From Idiomarina sp. X4 (GTDB lineage Bacteria > Pseudomonadota > Gammaproteobacteria > Enterobacterales > Alteromonadaceae), in NCBI RefSeq assembly GCF_002808045.1, contig NZ_CP025000.1, positions 2,418,001 through 2,482,000 on the forward strand: a DNA stretch of 64,000 bases, in the 5' to 3' direction. Under the pieces are notes generated by a model. The model was given only the letters and a program-made list of their open reading frames with translations. It was not told where the DNA came from and made no database searches. Shown one piece after another: positions 33,196 to 42,095 of this stretch (positions are counted from its first letter, which is position 1; every line of letters starts with the position of its first letter). Both the position numbers and the translations under genes were made by a program.

Positions 33196-33207
33196 TGATT
33201 AAGATCA
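33196..33207 (-). promoter_or_regulatory. Possible FNR-type box close to ccoN
   Basis: Minus strand reads TGATCTTAATCA, an exact TGAT-N4-ATCA core; two outer bases differ from the full FNR consensus. Its centre is only about 21 bases upstream of the ccoN ATG, too close for ordinary activation at -41.5, so it may be non-functional or act otherwise. Confidence 0.3.
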
Positions 33208-33218
33208 GGAAAAAGGAG

Positions 33219-33248
33219 ACTTTTACCAGACACACTCCTTGTAAAAGT
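33219..33248. repeat. Inverted repeat upstream of ccoN
   Basis: A perfect 8-bp inverted repeat (ACTTTTAC at 33219-33226, GTAAAAGT at 33241-33248) with a 14-base spacer, in the leader/promoter region between the chemoreceptor gene and ccoN. Could be a protein-binding site or a leader hairpin. Confidence 0.4.
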
Positions 33249-33284
33249 ACCTTCATTTTACGCTTTATGTTCAAAAAGGTACAG

Positions 33285-33305
33285 GGGGATATTGCCAGTA
33301 TCCCC
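33285..33305 (-). terminator. Hairpin after the chemoreceptor gene
   Basis: GGGGATA (33285-33291) pairs with TATCCCC (33299-33305) over a 7-base loop, 14 bases past the chemoreceptor stop. On the minus strand a T-run appears only after a further 7 bases, so termination would be weak. Confidence 0.4.
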
Positions 33306-33318
33306 ATAACTTTCAAGG

Positions 33319-34959
33319 TTATTGCGTTTTAAAGCGGCTAACAAGTTGACTTAAATCAACACTGTTTTTATTAAGATCCTGACTGACTTCAGCAACTTGG
33401 GCGTTTGCTTCCTGATTTGCGTGAGAAAGATCAGAAATACCAGTGATGTTTTCGTTCAAATCTTTGGTGACTCGGCTTTGTTCGTCTGTGGCCGAAGCTA
33501 TCTGAACATTCATGGTCGAGATGTTTGCAACAGCTTCCTGAATTTGACTAATAGCTTGTTCTGCTTTTAGCGCTTCCTCATTGGTTGAAGCAGAACGACC
33601 TTCAACGTCCGTAATGATTTGGCTAACGTCCTTTATGGCTCCCTGAATGCTGTCAACAATGCCTGAAATCTCATCAGTCGAATGTTGTGTGCGTGTAGCC
33701 AGTGTTCGTACCTCATCAGCCACAACGGCAAACCCTCGACCGGCTTCACCCGCGCGAGCCGCTTCAATAGCTGCATTTAAAGCCAGAAGATTGGTCTGTT
33801 CTGCAATGGAAATAATGACGCCCAAAATATTGCCAATTTTTTCTGAGCCATCCTGAAGCAGACGAGCTTGCTCACCGGCTTTTTTAAGCTCTTTTGTCAG
33901 TGCTTCAATGTTATTTACAGATTCGCGTACAATAACAGCAGAGCGACCGGCTTCTTCATCAGCGGTATTTGCGGAATCAGCAGCCTGACGAGCATGATCC
34001 GCGACCTCTGCCGCAGACGATGAGAGCTCAGTAATCGCGGTTGCGACAGAGCCCGTTTGTGAACTCAACTCGTCGCTTTGCTGACTACTGCTGGAAGACA
34101 GTTCTATCAGCTTTTTCGCGGCCTCACTTTCACGTTGAGCACTTTCCTGAACACTTTGCACTAACTGCTGTATTTTATGTACAAAGGTATTAAATGACGC
34201 GGCCAATCTCGCCAGTTCATCAGACCCCGTATCATTTAGGCGACGAGTTAAGTCGCCTTCACCTTCGGCTATATCGACCATGGCGTTGTTAATGGTTTTA
34301 AGCGGTCGTGTAATCGATCGGATAATGAGGATAAACAAGAGCATTAAAGGAACGGCCAGCACCAGCGCTAAACCGGCCAGTTTAAAAAACTCCTGCCATA
34401 AAATAGTCGCAATGTTATCGGTGTATTGTCCTGTGCCAAGAATGATATTCCAGGGTTCGAAAACCCGAATTCGGCTGACCTTAGAAACCAAATTGTTACT
34501 ATCGCTGCCTTTTTGCCAAATGTACTCGACAGTGCCCCGATCGCTCGAGCGCGCTTTATTGATCATCTCCTGGAACAAGCGAGTACCTTCAGGATCTTCA
34601 TAGGACAACACATTCTTACCAACTAAAGATTTAGTAAAAGGATGCTGAACCATTTCGCCTTGGCGGTTAAGCGTAAAAATATATTCCGCTCCTTCATACC
34701 GAATTTCATCAAGGCGGTTAAAAGCTTGCTGACGGGCTTGCTGTTCTGTCAATTGGCCGCTTTCAGCTTGTTCATGATAATAACTAACAATGGTGTGGGC
34801 GGCGTCTAATACAGCATCAAGCTTGCGCTTTTCTTCATCGATTAGAAGTCCGTTTAAAATAAACATCATAAAAGCCACCATTAGGGCGGTGCCGAAAGCA
34901 GCGATTCCTAATAAAGTGACAAGCCGCTGGGTAATGCTAAGACGCTGTATTAGCTTCAT
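33319..34959 (-). CDS. Methyl-accepting chemotaxis protein with sCache_2 sensor
   Basis: Inner-membrane chemoreceptor. TM1 at about residues 12-34; periplasmic single-Cache domain (about 40-190) with [25 protein letters not shown] and [18 protein letters not shown]2 about 195-215; HAMP domain from [28 protein letters not shown]; then a coiled-coil signalling domain with the tip [32 protein letters not shown]. 546 residues. sCache_2 domains often bind small carboxylates, but the ligand here is unknown. It lies upstream of ccoN on the same strand, 138 bp away. Confidence 0.93.
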   Translation of the reverse strand: MKLIQRLSITQRLVTLLGIAAFGTALMVAFMMFILNGLLIDEEKRKLDAVLDAAHTIVSYYHEQAESGQLTEQQARQQAFNRLDEIRYEGAEYIFTLNRQGEMVQHPFTKSLVGKNVLSYEDPEGTRLFQEMINKARSSDRGTVEYIWQKGSDSNNLVSKVSRIRVFEPWNIILGTGQYTDNIATILWQEFFKLAGLALVLAVPLMLLFILIIRSITRPLKTINNAMVDIAEGEGDLTRRLNDTGSDELARLAASFNTFVHKIQQLVQSVQESAQRESEAAKKLIELSSSSSQQSDELSSQTGSVATAITELSSSAAEVADHARQAADSANTADEEAGRSAVIVRESVNNIEALTKELKKAGEQARLLQDGSEKIGNILGVIISIAEQTNLLALNAAIEAARAGEAGRGFAVVADEVRTLATRTQHSTDEISGIVDSIQGAIKDVSQIITDVEGRSASTNEEALKAEQAISQIQEAVANISTMNVQIASATDEQSRVTKDLNENITGISDLSHANQEANAQVAEVSQDLNKNSVDLSQLVSRFKTQ

Positions 34960-35065
34960 GGCCGTTCCTTAACTTTTTTAATTATGTTTTTATATCGTCT
35001 TAATTTACCTTTTCTTTACGCAAAGGAAAGTAGACCAAAGTCAAAGAACGTGTTTAAAAAGCATC

Positions 35066-38000
35066 CTATTCAGTTTTAGCGTTTCGTTGTTCCTTCAAAA
35101 GTAGGGCAGAAAGCGCCGGTAATGTAACAATAGTAACGATAGCCGCGCCTATTAAACCAAACATCACAATAATGCCAACGCCACGGTAAAGCTCTGTCCC
35201 TTCGCCAGGAATAAATACCAATGGTGCAATCCCGCATAAGGTTGTCAAAGTGGTAATCGTGATAGGGCGTACACGAGAGCGTAGGCCTTCTTTTATAGCA
35301 TCAATAAGTGCGTAGTTTTCTTTATCACGCAAATAAACGGCACGCTCAACGACCAATATCGGGTTGTTGATAACGGTTCCCATGAGTATCAAAAAGCCCA
35401 GCATGGTTATCATATCGAACGGCTGACTCAACGGTTTCATACCCAGTAGTGGCAGTAAATCGCCAACACCATTCATTAGGGCTAGCCCAAGAATACCAGC
35501 ACTGATACCCATCGGAATGGTCAACATAATAAGCAGTGGGTATCCCCAGTGCGCGAATATTGCCACCATGAGTAAATAAACGATGGCGACTGAAAGCAGA
35601 TAGTTTTGACTAAGAGCTGCCTGCGTTTCTGCTAGCTGATCCGCCGCTCCCGACAACTGCGTTGTGATGTCTTTACTAATAACACCTTGATCGCGCAGAT
35701 GTTGAATCACGTCACTTTGAACGGTCTGCACCCCCGATTCCAACGGTACGTCATCGGGTGGAATAATATTTAAGGTGACCGTTCTGCGGCTATCGACCCG
35801 ACGCACCGTGCTGGTATCGACTGTTTCTTTAACTTCAGCTAGCGCCGATAGCGGCAGGGGACGTCCCTGATACTGAAGAACGGGCATGGTATTTAAGTCA
35901 TCCGGTTTGACGTTAGTTTCGTCCTGACTGAATAAATACATATCGATTTTGTCGTCCCCCTGAAAGAACTCGCCGACAAAAGCGCCATCGGTCAGTGCGG
36001 CAACGGCAAACCCCAGACTCTCTGCATCACTATTAATTTCAGCCAAACGGTCAAAATCAGGTTTCACTTCCAGTAACGGTTGTTGTAACGTCAAAGAGCT
36101 GGGGTTACTTTGAATGCGAGGGTTACCAAAAACCTTCTCCGAGCGGGCATAAATGGCACGCGCAGCGTTATAGACCTCGGCTAAATTACTGCCTCCAACA
36201 TCAACGTTAATGCTTCGGGTTCCACCGTCATTGCTGCTAATAATAGAACCCTTAGTGGCAAACGCGCGCATTCCAGGGTAACGCTCATAAACCGTGGTTA
36301 TCGCATCCATTAGCTCCTCGATACGATCTGGGTTTCGAGTCTCAGCAATAATTCGCATACTGGTTGGCGATATGCTGTAACTAATAGTTTTTAATGCCGG
36401 TATAGTGAGTCCGCCGGGGCTTTGCACTTCATTTCTATCGGTAATAAGAGCCGGGTCGAAGATCGCCCGAATTTCATCGCCGATCGCTGACATGGTTTGT
36501 AAGTTATAACCCGGTGGTGCATTCATCGAGGCAAACGTTTTCGCTTCTTCACCCTCCGGTAAGTATTCCGCAGGCGGTGTTAAAATCAACCAAGTGACCA
36601 CTACCGCAATAAAGGTAACGCCTACGGTCAGTAATTGACGGCTTTTACTGGCTAATGTTGATTCCGCTATTTTATCGACGTTAGTTAATAGTTTGTCGGT
36701 TACATCGGTTTTTGCTTTTGCTGGGAAATAGGTTGAGAGTAAAGGAACCAATGTGACCGAAACGGCCATAGAAGCAATAATAGCGGACGAGATGGCAATA
36801 GCTATGTCGGAATAGAGTTGTCCGGCTTCCTGGACGATAAACAGGATAGGCAGGAAAACCATCACGGTTGTTAAGGTTGACGCAAGAACTGCCGTCCATA
36901 CTCGCTGGACGCCTAATATTGCGGCCTTTTTGGGCGAAGCGCCTTTTTGTCTTTCCAGCTCAATACTTTCCAACACGACAATGGTGTTATCCAATGTCAT
37001 GCCGATGGCAAAGGCAATACCTGCCAGCGAAATAACATTGATGGTTCGTTCGAGGAGAAGTAAACCGATAAAGCCAGCCAATGTGCATATTGGGATACCA
37101 ATAACGGCGATGAGTGTCGCACGACGTGAACGCATTAGGGCATACATGACTAAGGTGGCAAACAATGCGCCCAGCGCCAGGTTAAAAAGCACATTTTGAA
37201 TAGAGGCTTCCACGTAGCGAACATCATCCGAGTTCAGAATGATTTGCATCCCGGCGGGACGTAAAAGTTCTTCATTAATACGCTCAACCTCTTCAAGCAT
37301 AGCGTACTTTATATCAATAACATTGGACCCTGACTCGCGCTTTACCTGAAGGCTTAATACTTGTTCGTCCTTGAACCAAGACTCACTGTTGGTTTCAAAA
37401 TGATTTAGGTCGATGCGGGCGATATCGTTTAATCGAATGATACGGTCGCCGTTACGCGCAATAATGGTGCTTTCCATTTCACCCAGGCTGTCGAAACGCC
37501 CAACGGTGCGTAGTAAATAGCGACGTTTGTTTTGCTCAAGTTCACCCGCCGAGGTATCCACGTTGCGACGCTGAAGGGCCTGCTGAACATCGGTCACCGT
37601 TAACCCATAGCTACTTAGCATCTCGCGATCAAGTTGAATGCGAACTTGTCTCTGAGCACCGCCACTGACTTCAACTTGTGACACGCCGGCAACACTCGAC
37701 ATGCGGGGTCGGACATTGTCCTCGATATAGTCGCGCATTCGGACCATATCAATATTCTTCGGATTATCGGGTAGGGGAGCCACCCGAAAATACATAAAGG
37801 CGTTACTTGAAAATGAAGCAGCAAAAATACGAGGTTGATCGACATTGTCGGGATAGTTCGTAACCTGACTTAATGCATTGTTAACTAGAATTAATGTTTC
37901 GGTAACATCAATTCCAAAAGGAAAGTCCAACTCGATAGATGCCAGGCCGTTACTGGCACTACTTTCCATGCGTTGTAGATTGGGCACAGTGCGAAGGTAT

Positions 38001-38200
38001 TCTTCTTGCTCTATTAAAATCTCTTTTTCGATATCCTGCGGTGTTGCTCCAGGCCAATTGGTTTGCACCGATATTGTCCTGACTTCCAAATCAGGGATCA
38101 TTTGCACTGGTATTTTTAAGGCTGCGGAAATGCCTAACAAACAAAGAATGAGAACCGCAACAATGGTGACATGCTTATGGCGTATCAGGGCTTCTATCAT
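35066..38200 (-). CDS. RND efflux pump permease
   Basis: AcrB/MexB-superfamily proton-driven exporter, 1044 residues. N-terminal TM1 (about residues 9-28), two large periplasmic loops, and two six-helix bundles. Seen: PVQMIPDLEVRTISVQTNWPGATPQD, IGMTLDNTIVVLESIELER (the TM4 proton-relay aspartate region with GxxLDN), and MGTVINNPILVVERAV in the second half. The clade resembles the CusA/HAE-like group of marine bacteria without clear heavy-metal residues, so the substrate is unknown. Overlaps the adaptor gene by 4 bases. Confidence 0.94.
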   Translation of the reverse strand: MIEALIRHKHVTIVAVLILCLLGISAALKIPVQMIPDLEVRTISVQTNWPGATPQDIEKEILIEQEEYLRTVPNLQRMESSASNGLASIELDFPFGIDVTETLILVNNALSQVTNYPDNVDQPRIFAASFSSNAFMYFRVAPLPDNPKNIDMVRMRDYIEDNVRPRMSSVAGVSQVEVSGGAQRQVRIQLDREMLSSYGLTVTDVQQALQRRNVDTSAGELEQNKRRYLLRTVGRFDSLGEMESTIIARNGDRIIRLNDIARIDLNHFETNSESWFKDEQVLSLQVKRESGSNVIDIKYAMLEEVERINEELLRPAGMQIILNSDDVRYVEASIQNVLFNLALGALFATLVMYALMRSRRATLIAVIGIPICTLAGFIGLLLLERTINVISLAGIAFAIGMTLDNTIVVLESIELERQKGASPKKAAILGVQRVWTAVLASTLTTVMVFLPILFIVQEAGQLYSDIAIAISSAIIASMAVSVTLVPLLSTYFPAKAKTDVTDKLLTNVDKIAESTLASKSRQLLTVGVTFIAVVVTWLILTPPAEYLPEGEEAKTFASMNAPPGYNLQTMSAIGDEIRAIFDPALITDRNEVQSPGGLTIPALKTISYSISPTSMRIIAETRNPDRIEELMDAITTVYERYPGMRAFATKGSIISSNDGGTRSINVDVGGSNLAEVYNAARAIYARSEKVFGNPRIQSNPSSLTLQQPLLEVKPDFDRLAEINSDAESLGFAVAALTDGAFVGEFFQGDDKIDMYLFSQDETNVKPDDLNTMPVLQYQGRPLPLSALAEVKETVDTSTVRRVDSRRTVTLNIIPPDDVPLESGVQTVQSDVIQHLRDQGVISKDITTQLSGAADQLAETQAALSQNYLLSVAIVYLLMVAIFAHWGYPLLIMLTIPMGISAGILGLALMNGVGDLLPLLGMKPLSQPFDMITMLGFLILMGTVINNPILVVERAVYLRDKENYALIDAIKEGLRSRVRPITITTLTTLCGIAPLVFIPGEGTELYRGVGIIVMFGLIGAAIVTIVTLPALSALLLKEQRNAKTE

Positions 38201-39291
38201 AATGGCAGCTCATAGTCTTGACTGGTAGATGGGGTTACGCTTTCTCCGTCAGTTAATGATTCATTCCCCCGTACGACCACTTTGTCATCTTGACTGAGTC
38301 CAGATTCTATAACGATCCAGCCGTTAAACGACTGCCCTAATTCAACCAATTTCTCTCTTACAATTGATTCGTTGTTTTCACCTTCAATGACCCACACCGA
38401 GGTACGGCCGTCACTGTAGCGAATCACAGCGTCTTGCGGCACAACTAACTCCGGGGCGGCGCTGCGTAATTTAATTTTTGCGTTCACAGCAGCGCCGACA
38501 ACAAGCTGCTCGGGCTTATTGGGTTTCAGCCTTAGCAAAAAGGTTTTGTCATTGGGGTTAATATAGGGAACTTTTGCCTTGATTGTCGCATTGGTCAGTT
38601 GGTTACCGTTTGCTATCTTCACTTCTGTTGAGTCATCTATTTCGCCCAAATAACGCTGCGCAACGTAGACATCAACATAAATATTTTCCAGCTCAACAAC
38701 TCGAAATGCGGGCTGATCCTGGGTAATCCATTCACCGACATTAACAAATCTCTCGGCAACGACTGCATTAAAAGGGGACTTTAGCTGATGGTAGTCCAGG
38801 TTAACTTCACGCTCATTCAAACGCGCTGAAATCTCGGATAAATTCGCCTCTGCTACCGACACGGCGGCACGAGCCCGGCGCAATTCGCTTTGGGCGACAA
38901 AATCTGTTTTTGCCAGACTTTGGAGCTCTTCTAACTGTTGTTGTTCGTCATTAAGGGTTGCCTGTAGTGATTTTTTTTGCGCTTTTAATGACTCGATACT
39001 CGCGTTAATTTGACGTTTATCCAGTTGTGCAATAGTCGAGTTGGCATCAACGTTGTCACCCACATCGTACTCGAAAGACAACAAACGCCCGGAAACGCCG
39101 AAACTTAAGTTACTGTTATTGTTCGCGGTTACAGAGGCAGGAATGGACATCATTTGATAAGCGTGTTGCTTTTTAACGTTAACAACATCAACTTTTGTTG
39201 AGCTTTGAATTGCCAGCGCATCGCTGGTCATAAAGACGCTAAAAGAGACTGCAACTACCAGTGAGTAATATCGAGATGCCAATATTTTCAT
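38197..39291 (-). CDS. RND efflux periplasmic adaptor (MFP)
   Basis: Membrane-fusion protein linking the RND permease to an outer-membrane channel. A cleavable-looking signal peptide (residues about 1-28, ending SDALA) without a lipobox cysteine, then a barrel-sandwich/lipoyl half (VSGRLLSFEYDVGDNVDANSTIAQLD), a coiled-coil hairpin (about residues 83-150), the second lipoyl half (LKSPFNAVVAERFVNVGEWI) and the beta-barrel/membrane-proximal domains (LVVPQDAVIRYSDGRTSVWVIEGE). 364 residues. First gene of the pair; no outer-membrane factor gene is adjacent. Confidence 0.93.
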   Translation of the reverse strand: MKILASRYYSLVVAVSFSVFMTSDALAIQSSTKVDVVNVKKQHAYQMMSIPASVTANNNSNLSFGVSGRLLSFEYDVGDNVDANSTIAQLDKRQINASIESLKAQKKSLQATLNDEQQQLEELQSLAKTDFVAQSELRRARAAVSVAEANLSEISARLNEREVNLDYHQLKSPFNAVVAERFVNVGEWITQDQPAFRVVELENIYVDVYVAQRYLGEIDDSTEVKIANGNQLTNATIKAKVPYINPNDKTFLLRLKPNKPEQLVVGAAVNAKIKLRSAAPELVVPQDAVIRYSDGRTSVWVIEGENNESIVREKLVELGQSFNGWIVIESGLSQDDKVVVRGNESLTDGESVTPSTSQDYELPL

Positions 39292-39341
39292 AATTTAGAC
39301 AAGCCTTTTACAATACCTGTCTAACGGATACGTAGGAATAA

Positions 39342-39385
39342 CGCCGACGGATTAACCAGGTTGTCTATAAATTAATCCGCCGGCG
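39342..39385 (-). terminator. Hairpin terminator after azoR
   Basis: A 14-bp inverted repeat with one mismatch (CGCCGACGGATTAA at 39342-39355 against TTAATCCGCCGGCG at 39372-39385) and a 16-base loop, starting 9 bases after the azoR stop; on the minus strand it is followed by TTATTCC. Confidence 0.6.
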
Positions 39386-39394
39386 GGTTGGGAA

Positions 39395-39958
39395 CTACGC
39401 TATCTCTGCTATCTGAGACTTAGCGTTTAATAAGCCTTGCTCACGGGCTTCGTCACCCATATTCAAGCCTTCTGCACGAACAATTTCGACGTCAGTAATA
39501 CCGATAAACGACAAAGCGGTTTTTAAATACGCTTCTTGATGGTCTAATGCGATCGCTTCACCTTTAGAATAAACACCGCCACGACCTGACGCGATATAGG
39601 CTTTTTTGCCTTCTAACAGACCTTCAGGACCATTTTCGGTATAGCGAAACGTCACGCCAGCTTGCAAAACCCGGTCAATCCAGGCTTTTAACTGTGTTGG
39701 GATGGTAAAGTTATACATAGGTGCGCCAATGACCAAAATGTCAGCGGCTTTTAGCTCTTCAACTAGCTCATTAATAAGCGGTTTATCTTCAGCTAGCAAT
39801 TCATCAGCCCCTAAATGAGGAATGGGGTTGGTGATTAAATCGCGATGAGTAACGGAAAAGTCATTTTCTGCCTTCAGTTTTTTAATAATGTCAGCGCTTA
39901 ACTGACGGCTTACTGAACCTTCCACAAAAATACCTGAATCTAAATGCAATACGTTCAT
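39395..39958 (-). CDS. azoR: FMN-dependent NADH-azoreductase / quinone reductase
   Basis: Flavodoxin-fold enzyme that reduces quinones and azo compounds by two electrons with NADH. N-terminal VLHLDSGIFVEGSVSRQLS binds the FMN phosphate; GAPMYNFTIPTQLKAWIDRVLQAGVTFRY and ASGRGGVY are family signatures. 187 residues from the ATG at 39958, which has GGAG 6 bases upstream; the frame extends 4 residues further without that support. Divergent from a LysR gene that probably regulates it. Confidence 0.94.
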   Translation of the reverse strand: MNVLHLDSGIFVEGSVSRQLSADIIKKLKAENDFSVTHRDLITNPIPHLGADELLAEDKPLINELVEELKAADILVIGAPMYNFTIPTQLKAWIDRVLQAGVTFRYTENGPEGLLEGKKAYIASGRGGVYSKGEAIALDHQEAYLKTALSFIGITDVEIVRAEGLNMGDEAREQGLLNAKSQIAEIA

Positions 39959-40065
39959 ATCTGTCTCCATAATGCGTTACTTTTTACGTTTGGAGCTATA
40001 GTACGTGTTCCGAATTAAATAAAAAGACGATAAAATGGGACCAAACGTTCCAAAAATCGAACCCA

Positions 40066-40977
40066 ATGAGCCTGCCAAGTATTGCCAATTACTATTTGTT
40101 CGCCCGCACAGTGCGCTCTGGCAGTATTAATGCCGCCGCACGTGAGCTAGAGCTTCCTAAATCGACCATTAGCCGACGACTGAATCAATTGGAAAAAGAG
40201 CAGGGCGTTCGACTGGTGAATAGGGGGCGTTCAGGGTTAAAGCTTACCGATGTTGGTGAAGCTTTTTTAGTACACTGCGAAGCATTAGTTGACGCTGCAG
40301 AATCGGCACAGATGGTAACACAGGCACTGTTAGAAAAGCCCAGAGGTCGTGTAAATATCAGTTGTCCGTATGCAATAAGCCAAAGCTTACTGGTTAAAGT
40401 ATTGCCTGAGTTCATGGATAGATACCCCGAAGTCCAGCTTAATGTAATTGCAACGAACCGGCCCGTTAACCTCATTGATGAGAATGTCGACATAGCGCTT
40501 AGGGTACGTCCTTATATTGAAGACTCTTCGTTAATCGCCAGGCCGTTAACGGAGTCGCCATCGAGTTTATTTATTTCACCCGAGCGGTTACAAGCACAGC
40601 CAGTTGAGGTGCCTCAAGATTTAACAAAGCACCCGCAACTCAGTTTGCATTACACCAGCGGGCGTTACCATTACCAACTAACTAATGAGCAAGGCGACAA
40701 GCAGCAAATTAATTTCCAGCCGAAGCTTATTAGCGATGACATGATGCTATTAAAGGAAGCCGCCATCAATCGCCAGGGAATTGTCGCCTTGCCAAATTAC
40801 ATAGGGCAGCAAGCGGTATCTGAAGGGCTGCTTGTACAGTTGCTACCAAACTGGAACTTACCGGTTGGTATTATGCACATGACATATTCACATCGCCGTG
40901 GACTTAAACCTGCGGTAAGAACCTTAATAGATTTTCTTGCTGAGAAACTTCCCGAAGTAGCGGAACACACGTTTTAA
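40066..40977 (+). CDS. LysR-family transcriptional regulator
   Basis: 303-residue LTTR. N-terminal winged HTH (residues 3-60: FARTVRSGSINAAARELELPKSTISRRLNQLEKEQGVRL), then an effector-binding periplasmic-binding-protein-like domain (about 90-295: GRVNISCPYAISQSLLVKVLPEF; FISPERLQ; LKEAAINRQGIVALPNY). The subfamily (DNA-binding pattern KSTISRRL) often controls a divergent quinone reductase or azoreductase. The 107-bp gap to azoR holds GTTCC-type repeats that could be its operator. Last host gene before dif. Confidence 0.93.
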   Translation: MSLPSIANYYLFARTVRSGSINAAARELELPKSTISRRLNQLEKEQGVRLVNRGRSGLKLTDVGEAFLVHCEALVDAAESAQMVTQALLEKPRGRVNISCPYAISQSLLVKVLPEFMDRYPEVQLNVIATNRPVNLIDENVDIALRVRPYIEDSSLIARPLTESPSSLFISPERLQAQPVEVPQDLTKHPQLSLHYTSGRYHYQLTNEQGDKQQINFQPKLISDDMMLLKEAAINRQGIVALPNYIGQQAVSEGLLVQLLPNWNLPVGIMHMTYSHRRGLKPAVRTLIDFLAEKLPEVAEHTF

Positions 40978-41017
40978 AGTTAGTGCTTACGGTCTTACTT
41001 ATCTCTTAATATATCTT

Positions 41018-41045
41018 ATTTAACATAATATACATTATACGCAAT
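41018..41045. other. dif: dif site (XerC/XerD resolution site), left copy
   Basis: On the plus strand the XerD arm ATTTAACATAA (41018-41028) matches the E. coli dif arm in all 11 positions, the 6-bp centre TATACA (41029-41034) is identical, and the XerC arm TTATACGCAAT (41035-41045) matches 8 of 11. This is the bacterial chromosome-dimer resolution site and marks the replication terminus. Because the XerC arm on its right probably comes from the inserted element, this is the copy with both arms good, hence the likely functional one. Confidence 0.88.
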
Positions 41046-41156
41046 GATGATTTAGACGATATTTAACCCATATATTTGAACTTAAAAATGCGTGTAATTG
41101 GTCAAGAAATGGATTAGCGACGTCCACCAGAAAAACTGGTTAGCGGATATAGAAAA

Positions 41157-41185
41157 CCCCCGCAGGTTCGGCAAAACCTCGGGGG
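41157..41185 (+). other. GC-rich stem-loop, candidate replication origin structure
   Basis: CCCCCGcAGGTT (41157-41168) pairs with AACCTCGGGGG (41175-41185) over 11 bp with one bulged C and a CGGCAA loop. No T-run follows, so it is not a typical terminator. Its place upstream of a rolling-circle initiator gene fits a double- or single-strand origin or a packaging signal; which one is unknown. Confidence 0.5.
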
Positions 41186-41253
41186 CGCGGTCACCTAGAA
41201 ACCTTTGTGTTGAACTCGCAGGTGACGTATTTAATGTACTACAAAAACGTTGC

Positions 41254-41273
41254 CTGCTCCAGAAATGGAGCAG
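41254..41273 (+). promoter_or_regulatory. Hairpin sequestering the rep ribosome-binding site
   Basis: CTGCTCC (41254-41260) pairs perfectly with GGAGCAG (41267-41273) over a 6-base loop. The right arm contains GGAG, the only Shine-Dalgarno for the rep ATG at 41277. Folding would block initiation, a way to keep initiator levels low. Confidence 0.6.
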
Positions 41274-41276
41274 ATT

Positions 41277-42095
41277 ATGTGTGCGGAATCTAACGCTTAT
41301 TCGGGAGCCGAATCAGTAGTTAGAGAATCTGAGCGAAGCGATGATTCTCTTCCTTGTCTTAATAAGAACAACTCAATCGAGAGTTTACCTTCTAACGTCA
41401 AAAAACAGGTCTTTGCGTTGACTCTTAATACTGAATATTTCATAGATACATACGGCTTAAATTCAGTTGGTTTTTTAACGTTAACTTTTAAAGAGCCGAT
41501 AGATAAGCCTAAAGAAGCCAATCGGCGATTTAACTCTTTTTCATCTAACTTTCTTCGAAAACATACATTGTCCTGGATAAAAGTTCAGGAACGTCACTTG
41601 TCCGGTCGCATTCATTTTCATTTATTAATTGCTGTAGAAAATGACATCAGAACGGGCTTTGATTTTGATGCTGTCAGAAAGCGTAACTATTCGTCTGTAT
41701 CTCCAGAGTTAAAAGGATTGTGGAAGCTGTTTAGAGAGAACTGTCCTAAGTATGGGTTTGGTCGCCACCAACTTGAACCGATTCGCTCTACAGCCGAAGG
41801 AATGGCGAAGTACCTTTCAAAATATCTCACTAAGGATATGGGGAAACGCTACCCTAACGATAAAGGAGCTAGGTTGGTTTCATACGGCAAGTGCTCACGA
41901 ATCGCTAGTAGTCGTTTCTCTTGGGTGTCAGAAGGTGCAAGGCTTTTTAGAATGAAGTTAGCATTCTTCGTTCACTCAATTGCTGAGGATTTAGGGGTCG
42001 AGCCTTCCTTTAAAAGCATGAAAAATGCTTTAGGTGATAAATGGATGAGAAACCATAGACATAGAATTATGGATATAGAGTTGGTGGACTCATAA
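41277..42095 (+). CDS. Rolling-circle replication initiator (HUH endonuclease)
   Basis: 272-residue protein with the three motifs of the HUH Rep superfamily: motif 1 FLTLTF (residues 66-71), motif 2 RIHFHLLIAV with the metal-binding His pair H113/H115, and motif 3 AKYLSKYLTK with two tyrosines Y179 and Y183 spaced as in phiX174 gpA. It should nick the element's origin, attach through tyrosine and drive rolling-circle replication. It is comparable to the Cri-type initiators of dif-integrating satellites. Start chosen at ATG 41277 with GGAG 6 bases before; a TTG frame from 41250 lacks support. Its TAA shares one base with the next ATG. I cannot name the exact family without a search. Confidence 0.85.
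   Translation: MCAESNAYSGAESVVRESERSDDSLPCLNKNNSIESLPSNVKKQVFALTLNTEYFIDTYGLNSVGFLTLTFKEPIDKPKEANRRFNSFSSNFLRKHTLSWIKVQERHLSGRIHFHLLIAVENDIRTGFDFDAVRKRNYSSVSPELKGLWKLFRENCPKYGFGRHQLEPIRSTAEGMAKYLSKYLTKDMGKRYPNDKGARLVSYGKCSRIASSRFSWVSEGARLFRMKLAFFVHSIAEDLGVEPSFKSMKNALGDKWMRNHRHRIMDIELVDS

Larger units (their letters stand above)
41046..41276 (+). other. Non-coding leader of the dif element, hairpin-rich
   Basis: About 230 bp between the left dif and the rep start. AT-rich at first (41046-41100), then a strong G+C-rich hairpin at 41157-41185 and a second hairpin at 41254-41273. A 73-codon TTG-initiated frame (41098-41319) overlaps both hairpins and rep in another frame and is not convincing. 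Confidence 0.6.

Noticed and set aside
33141..33207. FNR box at -41.5 driving a shorter ccoN from an internal ATG (33141)
   Set aside because: Spacing would fit a -10-like AACTAT, but the conserved CcoN N-terminus is encoded upstream of that start, so it is probably chance.
34995..35035. Pseudo-symmetric CTTT/AAAG run after the RND permease gene
   Set aside because: Short, interrupted and AT-rich; no clear stem.
41250..41276. Longer rep reading frame starting at TTG 41250
   Set aside because: Start lies just before and within the hairpin and has no Shine-Dalgarno; ATG 41277 has GGAG at good spacing.
41098..41319. 73-codon TTG-start frame in the leader of the dif element
   Set aside because: No ribosome site, covers both hairpins, overlaps rep out of frame, composition not protein-like.
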